DNA of 64,000 bases from Nematopogon swammerdamellus (Eukaryota; Arthropoda; Insecta; Lepidoptera; Adelidae), in NCBI GenBank assembly GCA_946902875.1, contig OX336338.1, positions 11,709,971-11,773,970 on the forward strand, read 5' to 3'. The translations under genes were made by a program, and so were the position numbers. The notes under the pieces were generated by a model, which saw only the letters and a list, made by a program, of their open reading frames with translations, was not told the DNA's origin and did no database searches. Of this stretch, positions 46,011 to 58,152 are shown piece by piece (position 1 is the stretch's first letter; the number at the start of each line of letters is the position of its first letter).

Positions 46011-47404
46011 CGTAGATATGTAGATAGATAGACAATAGACCGGGAGGACTGGAGGAAAATTGGAGAGGTGTATATCCAGCAGGGGACGCATACACGCTGA
46101 CTGCTGTCTGATGAGGTGCAAAGGCTGACTTACCCCTTACAGAGATTTCTTCCAGTCTACGTTTGGATATTTTTATAGTGAAAATTAGTAGGTAGTAGCA
46201 AAATACTTGAACATTTAATTCACATTCTCATTAAATTTTGTCACATATTTAGCGTAGAAATAATTAATAATAAGAATGCTTATAATTAAACTCGTAGTTT
46301 CATTGTTTGTAATTTTTTATGGAAATTCATTTTATTTGATTTAGATTTAGATTGCAACCTATATTTGGTAAAAGTAAGTCCAAAATTACAGTGGATTCTT
46401 TGTATCACCTCTATAGGAACTACTTAGGTCTATAAACGTTAGCGAAGGTGTGTGTAACTAGTGTGATAACTATAAATGTAACTAGTGTGGCAAACGGCGA
46501 GGTGCCCGGCCAGTGTAGCCACATGCATTATTGATCACTGGGTGCACTGCATTCAATCAACCCAGGGGAGGTGCGTTTAATTGGTATGTCCATCACCGCC
46601 ACCCCCTCGGCCGCCTCTCGCCACTCCCACTCCGCAATCAATGAGATGGTACTGAAATAATAAAAGCTCAGAGTTTCATTATTGTTATTGTTTATATAGG
46701 TTTGTTTGTACCTAAAAATAATAGGTCGCTTTACAATATTGTTTATTAGATAGATGCTTGACCGAATGTTTCAGTTTCAATTCTCATTTTCGTTCACTTT
46801 TGTAGCTAGTCTTCGCCCTCTAATTAAGGCCGATAAAAATCCATAAAAACAATAACTCATTGTTACCAAGATTAGCCATGTGATATTTGTCCTTATGCTT
46901 ACTATTCCATTTAATATAATTGAATACATAGCATACCTCTAAGGCTCTAACACTCGACGGATTTATCTTAAATAAAAAAAGAAAAATATTAAAACCAAAT
47001 AATGAAAATCTATATACCTACTGCCAGATTAGCTATCTACAAGGAAATAGCGAGTACCGCGTGGGGCCGGTACTTGAAAAGAACAACCCCACTGCAGCTC
47101 TCCCCGTACATGTCGTAAAAAGCGACTAAGGGATAAGGACTATTATATAATGGCGACAGGTTAGCGCACCTCTCACCTTGGCGCTGTCCTTCCACCGAGT
47201 CATGCAGCAGGTGGGTCTTCGTGCCTTACTTGCTGCTTGATAGTTATCTTGGCCTAATACTTTGCTAAGGAAACGTGGTGGTCGGTGTTGTGCTGTAATT
47301 TACCAGAGGCAGCACAACACCGATGACTCTGCTTATCACGATACAGCGTATAGTACTTATGTAGGTGGGAAATAACCAGAAAGGTTAGAATAATTTAGGA
47401 ATAG
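46011..47404. other. Intergenic with an unassigned dispersed repeat at 47040-47340
   Basis: ccgcgtggggccggtacttg and gtcgtaaaaagcgactaagg recur inverted at 58160-58245. cgtggtggtcggtgttgtgc (about 47273) recurs at about 49515. No coding sequence recognised. Confidence 0.45.
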
Positions 47405-47520
47405 CATGTTTATGTGTATTCCCTTACTGACATGGCACAAAGGTGTTAGTTATGGGCTGACATCACGGAATTTGTAAGTGACGTAGGCAACAGGGTCAGT
47501 TTCCATTAAAAAAAATTTTT
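47405..47520 (+). mobile_element. 5S-headed SINE, 3' fragment
   Basis: ctgacatggcacaaaggtgt, then ctgacatcacgg and gtcagtttccattaaaaaaa match the 3' end of the SINE at 37884. Confidence 0.6.
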
Positions 47521-49095
47521 GAGTACTCTGCAAATGATGAAATAGGTACCGTATAAGGGAGAATAGAAATTTGTGGTGGATATTATGTAGGCAGGCACGG
47601 GTTGAATCAGACTTCGGCCTACTGTACAAGTGTACAGTATACAGCATGTACCTATATAAGTACTATACTCACCGCGTCTGTAGGTACCGACATCAGTTAA
47701 ATCGATACCTAAGTACCAACAAACATATAGTACGTACATTAGCGTATTTGTTAGACTTATTGGCAAAAACAAGATGTTACCAACAGTAGGTTTATTGTGC
47801 GTATGTATTCATATTTTAAACGTTACATTATAATATCATATGTATTTTAAGGTAACTGGGTCATACTTCTTTTTGACATATAATTTGAAAACGAATGCAA
47901 TGTCATTGTATAAAAGAAAAATTTCTACATAATTTTCTTAAATATCACAAATAGGCAATAACTTACTTAGGTATTTAATATAAATTAATCAGTACCGTTA
48001 CCGAAGCATGTTTTCACGATTTAAATATTTTTGAAGATTCGTGAAATATGAGTGACTGGCGGTCTACCTAGAAGTCTTTAAGTCACATTCACATACGATT
48101 TGTAGAGTCACTCAGGTGCTATCATGCATGACACATAGTATCATGCTCGGAGGGGCTTGCACACCCTTTTGTCGTTGACATTGAGCTTTTCAGAATCCAT
48201 CGGTTCTCAAAAGGTTTCTTTGTCGCACCGCTAGGGTGTCGAACTGTCTTCCGGCGCGGCGAGTCGACATAATATGGCGCGCGCCAGACTAACGCAGAGG
48301 TGTAATAAATAAATAATGCAAATTAATCTTCACCATGAGAAATAGAAAGTTTTATGATAAGGTAATATAAAAAAAAAGTTTAATTATAAGATACACACAA
48401 ACGGAGAGCTGAGTAAAGACGTATTTAAAAACTACTGACGCAACGCGGATGGTCTTTTTTGAGAATTATTATAGGGTAACTCAGAATAATTACATGGGCA
48501 TAACATCCATTCTATCGTGACTTTAAAATGCTGGATGCATTCATATTAATGCATCCAGCATTTACCCTTCATCTGCCTAATAATTTTTATTTTTGAGAAT
48601 ATTTTCAATGTCTTACAGATAGGTTTTCAGCTTAAATATAGATTTGTTCTAATTATAAATAAAAGCTAGTGCATGGCGTATTTATTATCGACCTTTAAAA
48701 CAATACAAATTTATTTGAATTTAATTTATTAATTTAAGGTAGGGTTTTGCGCACAGCGACAGACAACATATAAAATACCACAGAGAGACATTACGGCTGC
48801 GAGGTGTGTACCCGCTCCCCCGCTTCTAGATGAAAACAAATTAACCAGTGGTGTAACCGCGCTGACACCTTTCTGTCGCCTATCCCTGTCGGCTGTCGGC
48901 GTCGCTGTGTGTGGAATCGTACCTTTAGCCAATGCGCGCGAGCGACCGGAGGTGGCTTTCTTTTATAAATTTTAGTAATAACTCCTTATGTCCTGTTTAA
49001 TTGAAAAGTTTGTTTTTTGTTGCATTTGAAAGGTCATTTTGACCTTTCACAATTCTTATCATTGTTTAAAAAAAACACTAAATAAAAAAACTTGG
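47521..49095. other. Intergenic; RT tail scrap and a small hairpin repeat
   Basis: At 48190-48255, aatccatcggttctcaaaag and ggtttctttgtcgcaccgct match the RT relic at 21785-21850. At 48471-48565 'tagggtaactcagaataatt' begins a repeat copied at 49778. This copy ends in a hairpin (aaatgctggatgcattcata / tgcatccagcattt). No gene seen. Confidence 0.5.
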
Positions 49096-49457
49096 AAAAG
49101 GGCAATGCCACATTTTGTATGGAAGGTGGTGCCTTTTTTTTCGCGCGGCCATCAACCAAACTTGGTTACTTTAATTCAGAATAATGTTACAAACAAAACT
49201 TGTTACGACATGTGTATGGCTAAACTCAGTCCGAACGAAGTTATAAAAACTAAACCTGATGAAAATGCATAGAAACATAATATTATTCGAACTTCTGACC
49301 CTTATAACTTCGTTTGGACTGAGTTTAGGCATACACATGTCATAGCAAGTTTTGTTTGTAACATTATTCTGAACTAAAGTAACCAAGTTTGGTTGATGGC
49401 CGCGCGAAAAAAAAAATTATGATAACAAAAGGCACCAATTTTAGGCAATGCCCTTTA
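49096..49457. mobile_element. 362-bp foldback MITE
   Basis: Outer ends aaagggcaatgcc / ggcaatgcccttt and long inner arms are inverted over about 160 bp: ttcgcgcggccatcaaccaa, aacttggttacttta and catgtgtatggctaaactca, with their complements at 49310-49415. No coding capacity. Confidence 0.8.
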
Positions 49458-49954
49458 CTTACAAATTAAATTCTTATATTTATAAGTAATATATATAAAA
49501 GAAAACCGCGAAATGTGGTGGTCGGTGTTGGTTGTGCTGTAATTTACCAAAGACCGATTACTCTGCTTACCCCGATTGGCGGGATCCAGCGTGTGATATG
49601 TGGTTATGTATGTAAATCAATATTAACGAAATCTAAAATATTATTAGCTTACGAAATAAACATACCTACCTTTCTAAAATGTAGGTAGGTATATAAACCT
49701 ATAAAAGTGATTCTAAAAACGACTAATACGTACTATTGTTAATTATGTCCGAAAACAATGGAAAAATGGCCTCATAATAGGGTAACTCAGAATAATTACA
49801 AGGGCATAACATCCATTCTATCGTGACCTTAAAATGCTGGATGCATTCATATTAATGCCTTTGGCTTAAGGCCTTTGTCTTTTTAGTATGTCATAGTTAT
49901 TATGAAATGTAGGTACTCTAATGTTTCTAGTAACGAAATGTTTGTATGTTACAG
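49458..49954 (+). other. Sequence upstream of the scrt exon, ending in a splice acceptor
   Basis: It contains a repeat scrap (49515-49600) and a second copy of the 'tagggtaactcagaataatt' repeat (49779-49865). The end tttgtatgttacag is a good acceptor, with AG at 49953-49954. If scrt has an upstream exon, this is the 3' end of that intron. Confidence 0.6.
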
Positions 49955-51075
49955 GCTATACCGAGGAGCAGCCATCCACCCAGTTCACGGCTCAGCTACC
50001 CGGCGAGGTGAACCTTACATCGACCACAGCCATTCCCGCCGACCCACATCCGGCGACGGCGCCTCACTCTTATGCCCTTCTGCACCTCTCGGCTGACTCT
50101 CCCGATTTCCTCCATGTCCAGTTTCAATCTTCGCCTCTGTCCCCTCCTCCTCCGCCACCGGCGAGCGGCAAGTCCATCTGCTACACCAGCACCGGCGCCA
50201 TTCTCTCTCTCCCGCCCAAGAAAAAGGATATCTACCGGCCGTACTGCCTCGGCGATCGTTTCGGCCACCGCGCCGAAGAGGATCTCTACGCCGCCCACGC
50301 TATCCTCGATCTTAGCCAGCATGCGGTATTCCTCTCCACCCGTGCCGAGCAACAGCCTCCGCCGCCTCAATCGGATGAGCCGCCGTCCGCTCTCATAGCA
50401 GATGCTCTCGAGCTCCAAGACGACCAGCTTGCACAGCCCGCCACCACTGAAGACGCTCTATCTCAGGATAAGCGGCCACGCGAGACCATCGCCTACACTT
50501 ACGACGCGTTCTTCGTGAGTGATGGCAGATCAAAGAGACGTAACTCAGGGTCCACGCCGGTGGAAGTTCCATCTCTGCCACCGGAAGCCAAATCTAAATA
50601 CACTTGCGGCGAGTGCGGCAAACGTTACGCCACGTCATCGAATCTATCAAGGCACAAGCAGACTCACCGAAGTCTGGACTCTGTGGCTGCGAAGCGATGT
50701 GGCGAATGTGGAAAGGCGTACGTTTCCATGCCGGCTCTGGCGATGCACTTACTTACTCACCAACTATCTCACGTGTGCGGCGTCTGCGGTAAGCTGTTCT
50801 CGCGGCCGTGGCTGCTGCAGGGACACCTGCGCTCGCACACCGGCGAGAAGCCTTACGGCTGTGCGCACTGCGGCAAGGCCTTTGCCGATCGTTCCAACCT
50901 GCGCGCACACATGCAAACCCACTCATCAGACAAGAATTTTGAGTGTTCACGCTGCCATAAGACATTCGCACTGAAGAGCTATCTCAACAAACACCAGGAA
51001 TCGGCGTGCGTACGAGACGACGAACAGACATCATCGGAGGACGGGTTTGCACCCGAAACGAGTCCGCCACTGTAG
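49955..51075 (+). CDS. scrt: scratch (Snail-superfamily C2H2 zinc-finger repressor), terminal coding exon
   Basis: Scratch proteins are nuclear DNA-binding repressors that bind E-box-type sites and promote neuronal identity. The exon follows an acceptor AG at 49953-49954 in phase 1 and encodes about 373 residues to TAG at 51073-51075. In order (numbered in the 384-residue frame) it shows KKKDIYRPYCLGDRF (101-115) and EEDLYAAHAILDLS (119-132), segments I recall from arthropod scratch proteins. The scratch-specific YDAFFVSDGRSKRR follows at 194-207. Five fingers come next at about 227-249, 260-280, 286-306, 314-334 and 342-363. The fingers carry the family signatures YATSSNLSRHKQTHRSLDS, AYVSMPALAMHLLTH, FSRPWLLQGHLRSHTGEKP, AFADRSNLRAHMQTH and FALKSYLNKHQESAC. 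The ATG at 49921 precedes the acceptor and is probably not used. The SNAG-type N-terminus must lie in an upstream exon that I could not find in this window. Confidence 0.95.
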
Positions 51076-51237
51076 AATGTGTCGCCCGCCGCCGCCATAG
51101 CGTCCGCTAGTTTGTCCATTTACGCAGGGACCGTAACGTCGACTGGTTTAAACGTCAACGTAAAGTATTAAAGTAATATTAGTTTTATAGAATAACTTAT
51201 AAAAGCAACAAAAACAAATTGTTTAATGTTATGTTAG

Positions 51238-51336
51238 GCGGTCGCAGACGACCGGTCGCCGGCGGCGGGCCGCACCGTCCGCAGCTTCCGGTCGGAACTC
51301 CGCAACGAATTCGAGCAACGTTTCGCAAACAACGAA
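51238..51336 (+). other. Candidate 99-bp exon downstream of the scrt stop
   Basis: An AG at 51236-51237 after a T-rich stretch precedes 33 open codons with ordinary composition (RTVRSFRSELRNEFEQRFAN). A strong donor gtaagt follows at 51337. It is phase 0 and in a CpG-rich block. It could be an exon of an alternative or neighbouring transcript, or a chance arrangement in the 3' UTR. Confidence 0.25.
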
Positions 51337-52172
51337 GTAAGTACGATAACCCCGTAGTGAAGATGCGAGCAGACGCGTCACAGTGTAGAAGAGATCCCCC
51401 GCGACGACCTCGGCGCCGCGCCGGCCGACACCGACGACGTCGCCGTACGAGTCGTCGGCTGTCTAGCCGCCCTAAATTATTTACTTACGTAGGTATATGT
51501 ACATAACTATCGATAAATATATACCCTTATATAGACGTATTGAAATGTGAATGAAACTAATATCTTTTGTAGTAAATTTTTACAACAGCTAAGTAGGATA
51601 GATCGTATCGAGTATGCTAGCGTTGAGATATCACGACCGAGTACTCGAGCACGGTGGACGGAGGGCGACCGCTCCGGTGCGACGCGTCGTCCGTCACGGT
51701 GACAAACTTGCCAAAACGTTCCGTCCCAAGCTCCGCACACGCGACACGCGACAGGACCAACCGAACCGACGGGCACGGCGCGGCCGAGACTGGCGCCGGT
51801 CGAGGCGACCGCCACCGCACCGCGCCGCGCCGGTCGGAGAGGCCCCGCTTTAGTGCCTTAAGGCGGCGTCGGCGACGCGCGACGCGGACGTAACCGGCGT
51901 CCACGCCGTCCCCACACTTCCCGCGATTCTCCGGCCGCCGCGTCGCGCCGCGTGCTGCTCGCGCGTCGCGTCGCATCGCGCCGCGACACGCCCGCGGCTG
52001 GCCGGAGTGCCGCCCGCCCGCGTCCGCTCCAACAAGTGATATTTACGCGTTTTATTAGTTCGATAAAACGTAACAAAACATTTCTAGTAGTTACCGCACA
52101 GGTGACATAGTGTCCAAAAAATTATGATTTAGCATTTTCTGAGCTCACGGAATGGAGGATTTAGAGGTGTAC

Positions 52173-52178
52173 AATAAA
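52173..52178 (+). terminator. Candidate poly(A) signal of scrt
   Basis: AATAAA, the first canonical signal after the scrt stop codon, about 1.1 kb downstream. Use is inferred from position only. Confidence 0.35.
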
Positions 52179-55005
52179 AATAACAATGACATAGATATTG
52201 GTGATTTAATAATGGTTGTACATCTCCTCTTTCTCTGTTCTGCTGAAAGGGCATTTAGGTGAAAAGATTTTTAAGAACGTATAGACATCCGTTTTAGATC
52301 TTACTGACACACACGTAGAATTGTGTGGGTTAGCGTTCTATCTACGAGTGTAGAAAATCTACACTTTTTAATCGACTGTACCTACTCACACAAGCACCAA
52401 TAATGCATATTATAAAGCGAGGTTCGAAGTCGTAAATTGTAGTAGAAAACAAGGCCGCAAATACATAAATAAATACCATACTAGTGGATTAAGTCAGAAG
52501 TGCGACCGTGTCGCATGTAGTAAGATCACGCGTGAGTGCCTATAGTAGAGGTGAGCTTTATGTGACTCCCTCGTACACGCCCTACTCACTCACGAGCGCT
52601 CCGAACGCACCGCTCGAAACCGATCTCTATCGTTCATGCATGAGTTAGGCTCCGACCGGTGCGCGCTCCAAGCTTGTAGGTATTTAGTAAGTATTGCAAG
52701 GTCACTCAGAACCGTAGCGCTCGGTCGCCGTCCGTCGCACGGATTGAAAACACGCCTTTAGACTTTGACGTTATTCGATTAGTCGATTCCAATCGTAACC
52801 GGCAATAACGTAGAGAAGTAAGTTAGGTATCCTACGTTAGGTTAAGTTTACACCTACAAGTAATACGTACTTGTAGATTAAGATGGGTATTCGAAAAGCA
52901 ATAATAATGTAGGCACTACTCTAGTCGCGCACCGCTGTCGACTCGGCTCGCAGCAGGCGGGTTACGCCAATATATTCTCTACTTCTTGTAGTTTTGCGTA
53001 GAACTCATTTATTCCTTCATATTATACCTACTTACCTTACCTTAGTCTATTCAGTAGTGCCTCGAGAGTCAATTCCCATATGGCGGTAGGATAGGCACCG
53101 ACCGACTCACCTACTCGCTATACCTACTTATTCGTTCGTGCGGTATCGTCCCACACCAAGTACGAGTTATCGAAGTCAATTAAATATTCTGGATGGTTTA
53201 TTTAATTTAGACTATATTTAAGGTAATAATTATTTAAACAATCGACAACGTTCCCAATTAGGTATTTCATTCACAGCACTGCACCTTCTCAGAAACGAAA
53301 GTGGCATAATATGGCATAGTGTAGGCAACGTTTGATCAAAAATCAGGCGATCACGAATCTGCTCCTGTTGCCGAATCAATTCCTAGCCACGCCACAAGGC
53401 GCCACGAGCAACCAGTTAAATTCCGAACTTTTCCGGAACTGAACTTCCGGCATGGCGTTCTCACACCTAGTTATGGATGGAGGGATGTCACTCCCATTGT
53501 CCAGGTTGGAGTTCCCCGCAAATGAAAGTAAATTGAAACCTAAAATACCGAAATATTTTGCCTACCTTGTTTCGATATACTTACATCATTTCTAGGTATA
53601 TCCGCATAAATAAATTCAGACAAAAAAAAATTTCAAAAAAATATTAACTATACTATACTGCCATTATTTTATGTCATATTTAAAATATTTTTCTCTTGCT
53701 AGCTCATAAATTTCGTCCTTTTTCTTCGTAGTTGTAGGTGTAGTGCCACAATTATAGAACTATAAATTATAAATGTGATGCTCCCCTCATCATGATAGTG
53801 TTAACCTGCTGCCTACATGCGAGTAGATACCGACCGCTTCTATCATTTAGTTAGTTAGATCGTCTCTATGCCTACTATATATGCCTGCTATAGGTAGGTA
53901 CCACTCTAGGAGCTAGGGTACCTACCTTGTACGTCTCACCATCACCACGTCATGGCAATGGTCGCGCGTGAAAAGCAATATGATGTAATTTTATGAGCAA
54001 TACTTTTATAGTGCTAGTCTTAGCAATTAGTAAGGTATTTTAAATGTAAGTATCTAAATTAAACAGATTTCGAATAATTTTTGGTGCTGCATAAAGCAAA
54101 ACAAGTCGATTTGTGAAGTAATCAATTATCGAATTAAACATCGAATGAAAGTATTTTATTATTCAGATAGTATTTCATAATTTACCAGGATTATAGGTAT
54201 ACATTGGAGTTAGGTAAACAAATCTATAGCTTTTTGAAATTGTAAAAACTCTTCACTTGCATTTCAGTTACAGAAGAAAACGACATAGGTGCCTAATAGC
54301 GCAACAACAGTGAACATTTTCTTATAAATAATAACATTCTAATTTGTTGCAGTTTAATAAAGGTTGTGTTGTAGTTACATCGAACGGTGGTTGAAACTTG
54401 TGACAGCCTTGAACCTAATAAAAAGAAGAAAAAAATTGGAAAATGCAAAATATTTACTCAAAAATATTTATAAATTTACAACAAACTTTACTATACATTA
54501 AAATTATTATTATATTGATAATTATGCGTATAAATAAGACTTTGTAAGCGTGATGTGCATTTATTTCGGAGCGATGACATACCTACACAAAGTCAGTGCA
54601 TGCATACTTAATACATACGTACATACCTACGTGCGTACATACAACACAATCTCACTTCGCAGCCTTCCGCTTTCAAACAATGAGATAGGGATCTATTTAT
54701 TTAGAAATTTATATTAGCCTTAAATTTAGGCGTAGAATAAAATGGAAAGCAACTTATACAAGATGTGTTATGTATAAATAATATAATAAATAATCCCAAT
54801 GTACCAAACATTTCTCTTCTTTACAATTTAGTAGATGTAGTTTCAACTGTGAATACTTAAATAGTTAAGAAAGGGTTTAGTGTTAAGAGTTCACGACGTA
54901 GGCATGTGATAGTGAAGACACCAAACTAAGTGGGCTAGCCTAGCTGTAGGTAGTGTGTATGGTACCTAGACGGGACAGTAGGTAAGTAAGATAGCCGTAC
55001 AACGC

Positions 55006-55082
55006 GCGCCGCCCCCGCGCCGCCCCCGCGCCACCCCCGCGCCGCCCCCGCGCCGCCCCCGCGCAGCCTCCGCGCCGCTCGA
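55006..55082 (+). repeat. 11-bp GC minisatellite (seven units)
   Basis: gcgccgccccc is repeated seven times with a few changes in the third, sixth and seventh units. Confidence 0.8.
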
Positions 55083-55252
55083 GCAATCCTGCTCTCCTAC
55101 CAACGCAACGTTTATTAACAGATAAAATATAGGTACCTACACCTACATACCTATATTGTATATAGCTGATACAGACGAACACTCGTACGTAGGTGCTAGG
55201 TCGACTGGTACAATGCTATAGGCTTAGAAAGAATTCAATACGTCCTATGTAC

Positions 55253-55274
55253 CTCAGATCAGTACTGATCTGAG
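55253..55274. repeat. Perfect 22-bp palindrome
   Basis: ctcagatcagtactgatctg followed by ag is self-complementary with no loop. Confidence 0.8.
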
Positions 55275-57803
55275 TTATGTACCCACCCACCTCTGTCTTA
55301 ATGCCAGTGCTTCGGCTGAAGCTGGGCCGCGGCGACGCGTCTCCTCCCCGCCCCGCCCCGCCCGCCCCGTCAGCACCACTCTAGCGGAGCAGCGTCGGGC
55401 GGCGCGGTGGCGCGCGGTAAGGCGCGGAGGGGTGATTATCCACATATAAGTGATGGTGTGGCGAACCACCTCACCCTTGTCCTTACATTTATTTAAGCAT
55501 ACGTTGAATAAACAACACTACGAGCAATTTAGTAATGCAATCATCCCTTAGGTAAAAAATATAGTTTACTCGGGTTCAGCCTAGTTACATATGTATAGGT
55601 AAGCACATGCACGAATGAACTTTGCGGAAATTGCTAAGAACGACGACAACACTTCAAGGTAGAGTTATATCTCGCCCACACCTTATTTTAACCCGTCAGA
55701 TTTAAAAGTGGCGATACACATGAAGACAGCATGTGTTAAACATGTCTGAGGTGCAGAAGGTGGACTTATTGCATATATATTTTTCCAAAAAATCTTGTAA
55801 ATGTGGCAAACATCAGCCATTGTTTGTTAGTTTAGCTACGAGTAGGTATTTTCCGTTGTCTACATTACGTAAGTATTTATTATGTACTTACTTGCGTTTC
55901 TTTAACCTGTTGGATCCCATAGTCTCCGCGCCGAGACCAAACCTCCTAAAATACGAAAGCTCATTAAAAGTAAATGTCGAGTGCAAGAACAACTAGGTAG
56001 ATATCGCGTGAGTAGCCAGCTCCCTAGCCGCTCGCTAGGCAGCTCAACATAACTAGCATACATTTGTCTCCACTTTGCCGACGACCTAGGTATTACCTAT
56101 AAGCCTACAGTGACATGATTCGGTTTAGCAAAAACAATTGCTTGTGTACATACATACAAGTACTTAGGTGCGGTGCGTATACCTACATAACTATTTAAAC
56201 TATTAGTTTAAATTATGATGTAGTCTTCATCCATGACTATCTAGTATTATTGAAAAGCAATACTAGCTGCTAAAATAAACTCGTAATTAAGCACTTCACA
56301 CAAATGAAGCAATATAAATGATACTAAAGCAATAATAAGCGACGACGATGATTGAAAGCAATATATTTTGAAAATATTGTAGGTAGTGTGTAGACGTAGG
56401 TAGATAAGTAAAAGTTTAGAATTCGCAACGAAATTAATTAGACCCATAATGTTTATTACAAATATTGTTACCTATAAATATAAACGTGTGAATTGAAGTT
56501 GATTATATAAACTGTAACCAAGTCGTTGAGTTCAAATTGTTGTAGATAATTTTCATCGACATCGACAAAAAGGACTGATCGATTTTTCCTTAGATAATAT
56601 GTTTTTTAAGTCTTGGGAAATTTATTTTTCATAAATATTGTAATTTTTTCAGAAATCGAATGCACCTGCTTATTAATTCCTTTACATTTATCAATTTATT
56701 CAGAGCGCTCGTTTTGAGGTTAGCACAGATCAATGAAATGAAATTACCGATATTGGAGGTAATTCGTGATGAAGTGATGAAGTAACGAAGTACGCGATAT
56801 TTACGAAGTGTTTACGAGTAGGTGGTATTTATGCGTAGCGTGAGTCGTAGAGCTCACGAGAATTAGGTAGACTCGTAGTGGCACCTCCGCCGCCAGCGAC
56901 GGCTATTAGCAATGCAGAAGGAGTAGTCGGTAAGGTACTATAGTGATCGAGGTGGTGGGCTAGTACGCTAGACAAATCTCCGAATGAGTCCGTGCATCGA
57001 CTTCCACATTAACAATTACCTCTAGCTACAATGTGGACTCATGGACTTCATTTAAATATAAAACATAATGACGGATGAAAATTGTAAAGTCAATGACGTC
57101 ATATGGCACATACCTGCGCGTATATTCTGTTGTGAATCAAGTATTATTTTTTCAAGTAACTTTTCTGTTCCCTATTCATTTATATTATGTTAAAATGTAT
57201 TGAGGTTCTGTGCAAAATTTTGATTGATGCACAAGGTAAGGCAGATCCAAAGGTTGCATTTTCGGCCATTTCTGTAAAATTCTAGCAAAAAATTGGTAGG
57301 TACGAGTGAGTGAAAGAAATATAAACTTACGGATACATAACTTTCAGTTTTAATATCTCATTGCTAAGTATTTATTTATACCACATTCATACCCACTAAT
57401 ATAAGCGATCACCTCGAATACAAAAGCACATTTTAATTTGACTCTAAGTTCAACATTAATAAAATATAAAAATAAAATACCCATATATAATGTTGTTGGT
57501 TCACCCCGAAGCTATTATTTTAATAGACGCGTAATAAGCGGCGGATCAGAAGGCAATATCAATGAATGAACCTAGTCTCTGTCGATTCGCCATAGAGTTG
57601 CCATACGTATCACGACCCTTCCTGCCTTGAAGCCCCCTTCTCCTATTTAAGTTTTGCCAACCCCCCCTCCCCCCCCCCCCCCCCAACCCAAATAAAAAAA
57701 TCTGCTCAGAACCAAAATGTTCAATAACCACAAATTTGTACACACCCGTGACAACCTAGACTAGACAATACAAACAAATGAAAGGCTAATTTCGTAAATT
57801 ATT

Positions 57804-58152
57804 ATTTTTTTTTTTTTTTATGGAAACTGACACGGTTGACTACATCACCTACAACATCCGTGATGTCAGCCCATAACACCGGGTGAACTAGGTGCTATGT
57901 CAGTGCTTCCCTTCATTTCGCGTCGGCTACACTGAACTGGACGGAAAACACGAACTATTTACATAGCCGTTTCGACCGACGTTTCGCTCAGTGCGGTGGT
58001 ACCAACCCGGCCGGGATAAACCCTACCACCCAGTAAGGTAAGAAGGGAAGGGACCTACAGTTTAACGTGGAATCCGAACCACGGTCAGCCTCCAACGGTC
58101 GGGCGGTTACCCATCCAATAACTGACCGCACCACTGAGCTGCCGAGGCTGAC
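57804..58152 (-). mobile_element. 5S-headed SINE with a deletion in the 5S part
   Basis: Poly-T start, then ggaaactgacacggttgact and the full body (aactggacggaaaacacgaa, ggtaccaacccggccgggat) to gctgccgaggctgac. About 35 bp of the 5S-derived head, present in the 42106 copy, are missing. Confidence 0.75.

Larger units (their letters stand above)
51076..52195 (+). other. GC-rich 3' flank / probable 3' UTR of scrt
   Basis: CpG-dense sequence (51219-51480 and 51640-52030) continues after the stop, well above the surrounding AT-rich level. Overlapping open frames on both strands here are Arg/Pro-rich composition artefacts. The first AATAAA is at 52173. Extent of the transcript is inferred. Confidence 0.5.
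52196..57803. other. Intergenic AT-rich sequence downstream of scrt; no gene seen
   Basis: Frequent taggtacctac-type tracts, few recognisable transposons, and no open frame with a domain. CpG-rich spots lie at 55006-55082 and 55320-55440, and a C-run at about 57661-57684. The low element density could reflect regulatory sequence around scrt, but this is inference. Confidence 0.45.

Noticed and set aside
49921..49954. ATG at 49921 as the true scrt start
   Set aside because: It lies before a strong acceptor AG, and the resulting MFLVTKCLYV lacks the SNAG-type N-terminus expected of Snail-superfamily proteins.
51507..52076. Several Arg-rich open frames after scrt
   Set aside because: Open on both strands only because GC-rich sequence has few stop codons; best explained as 3' flank.
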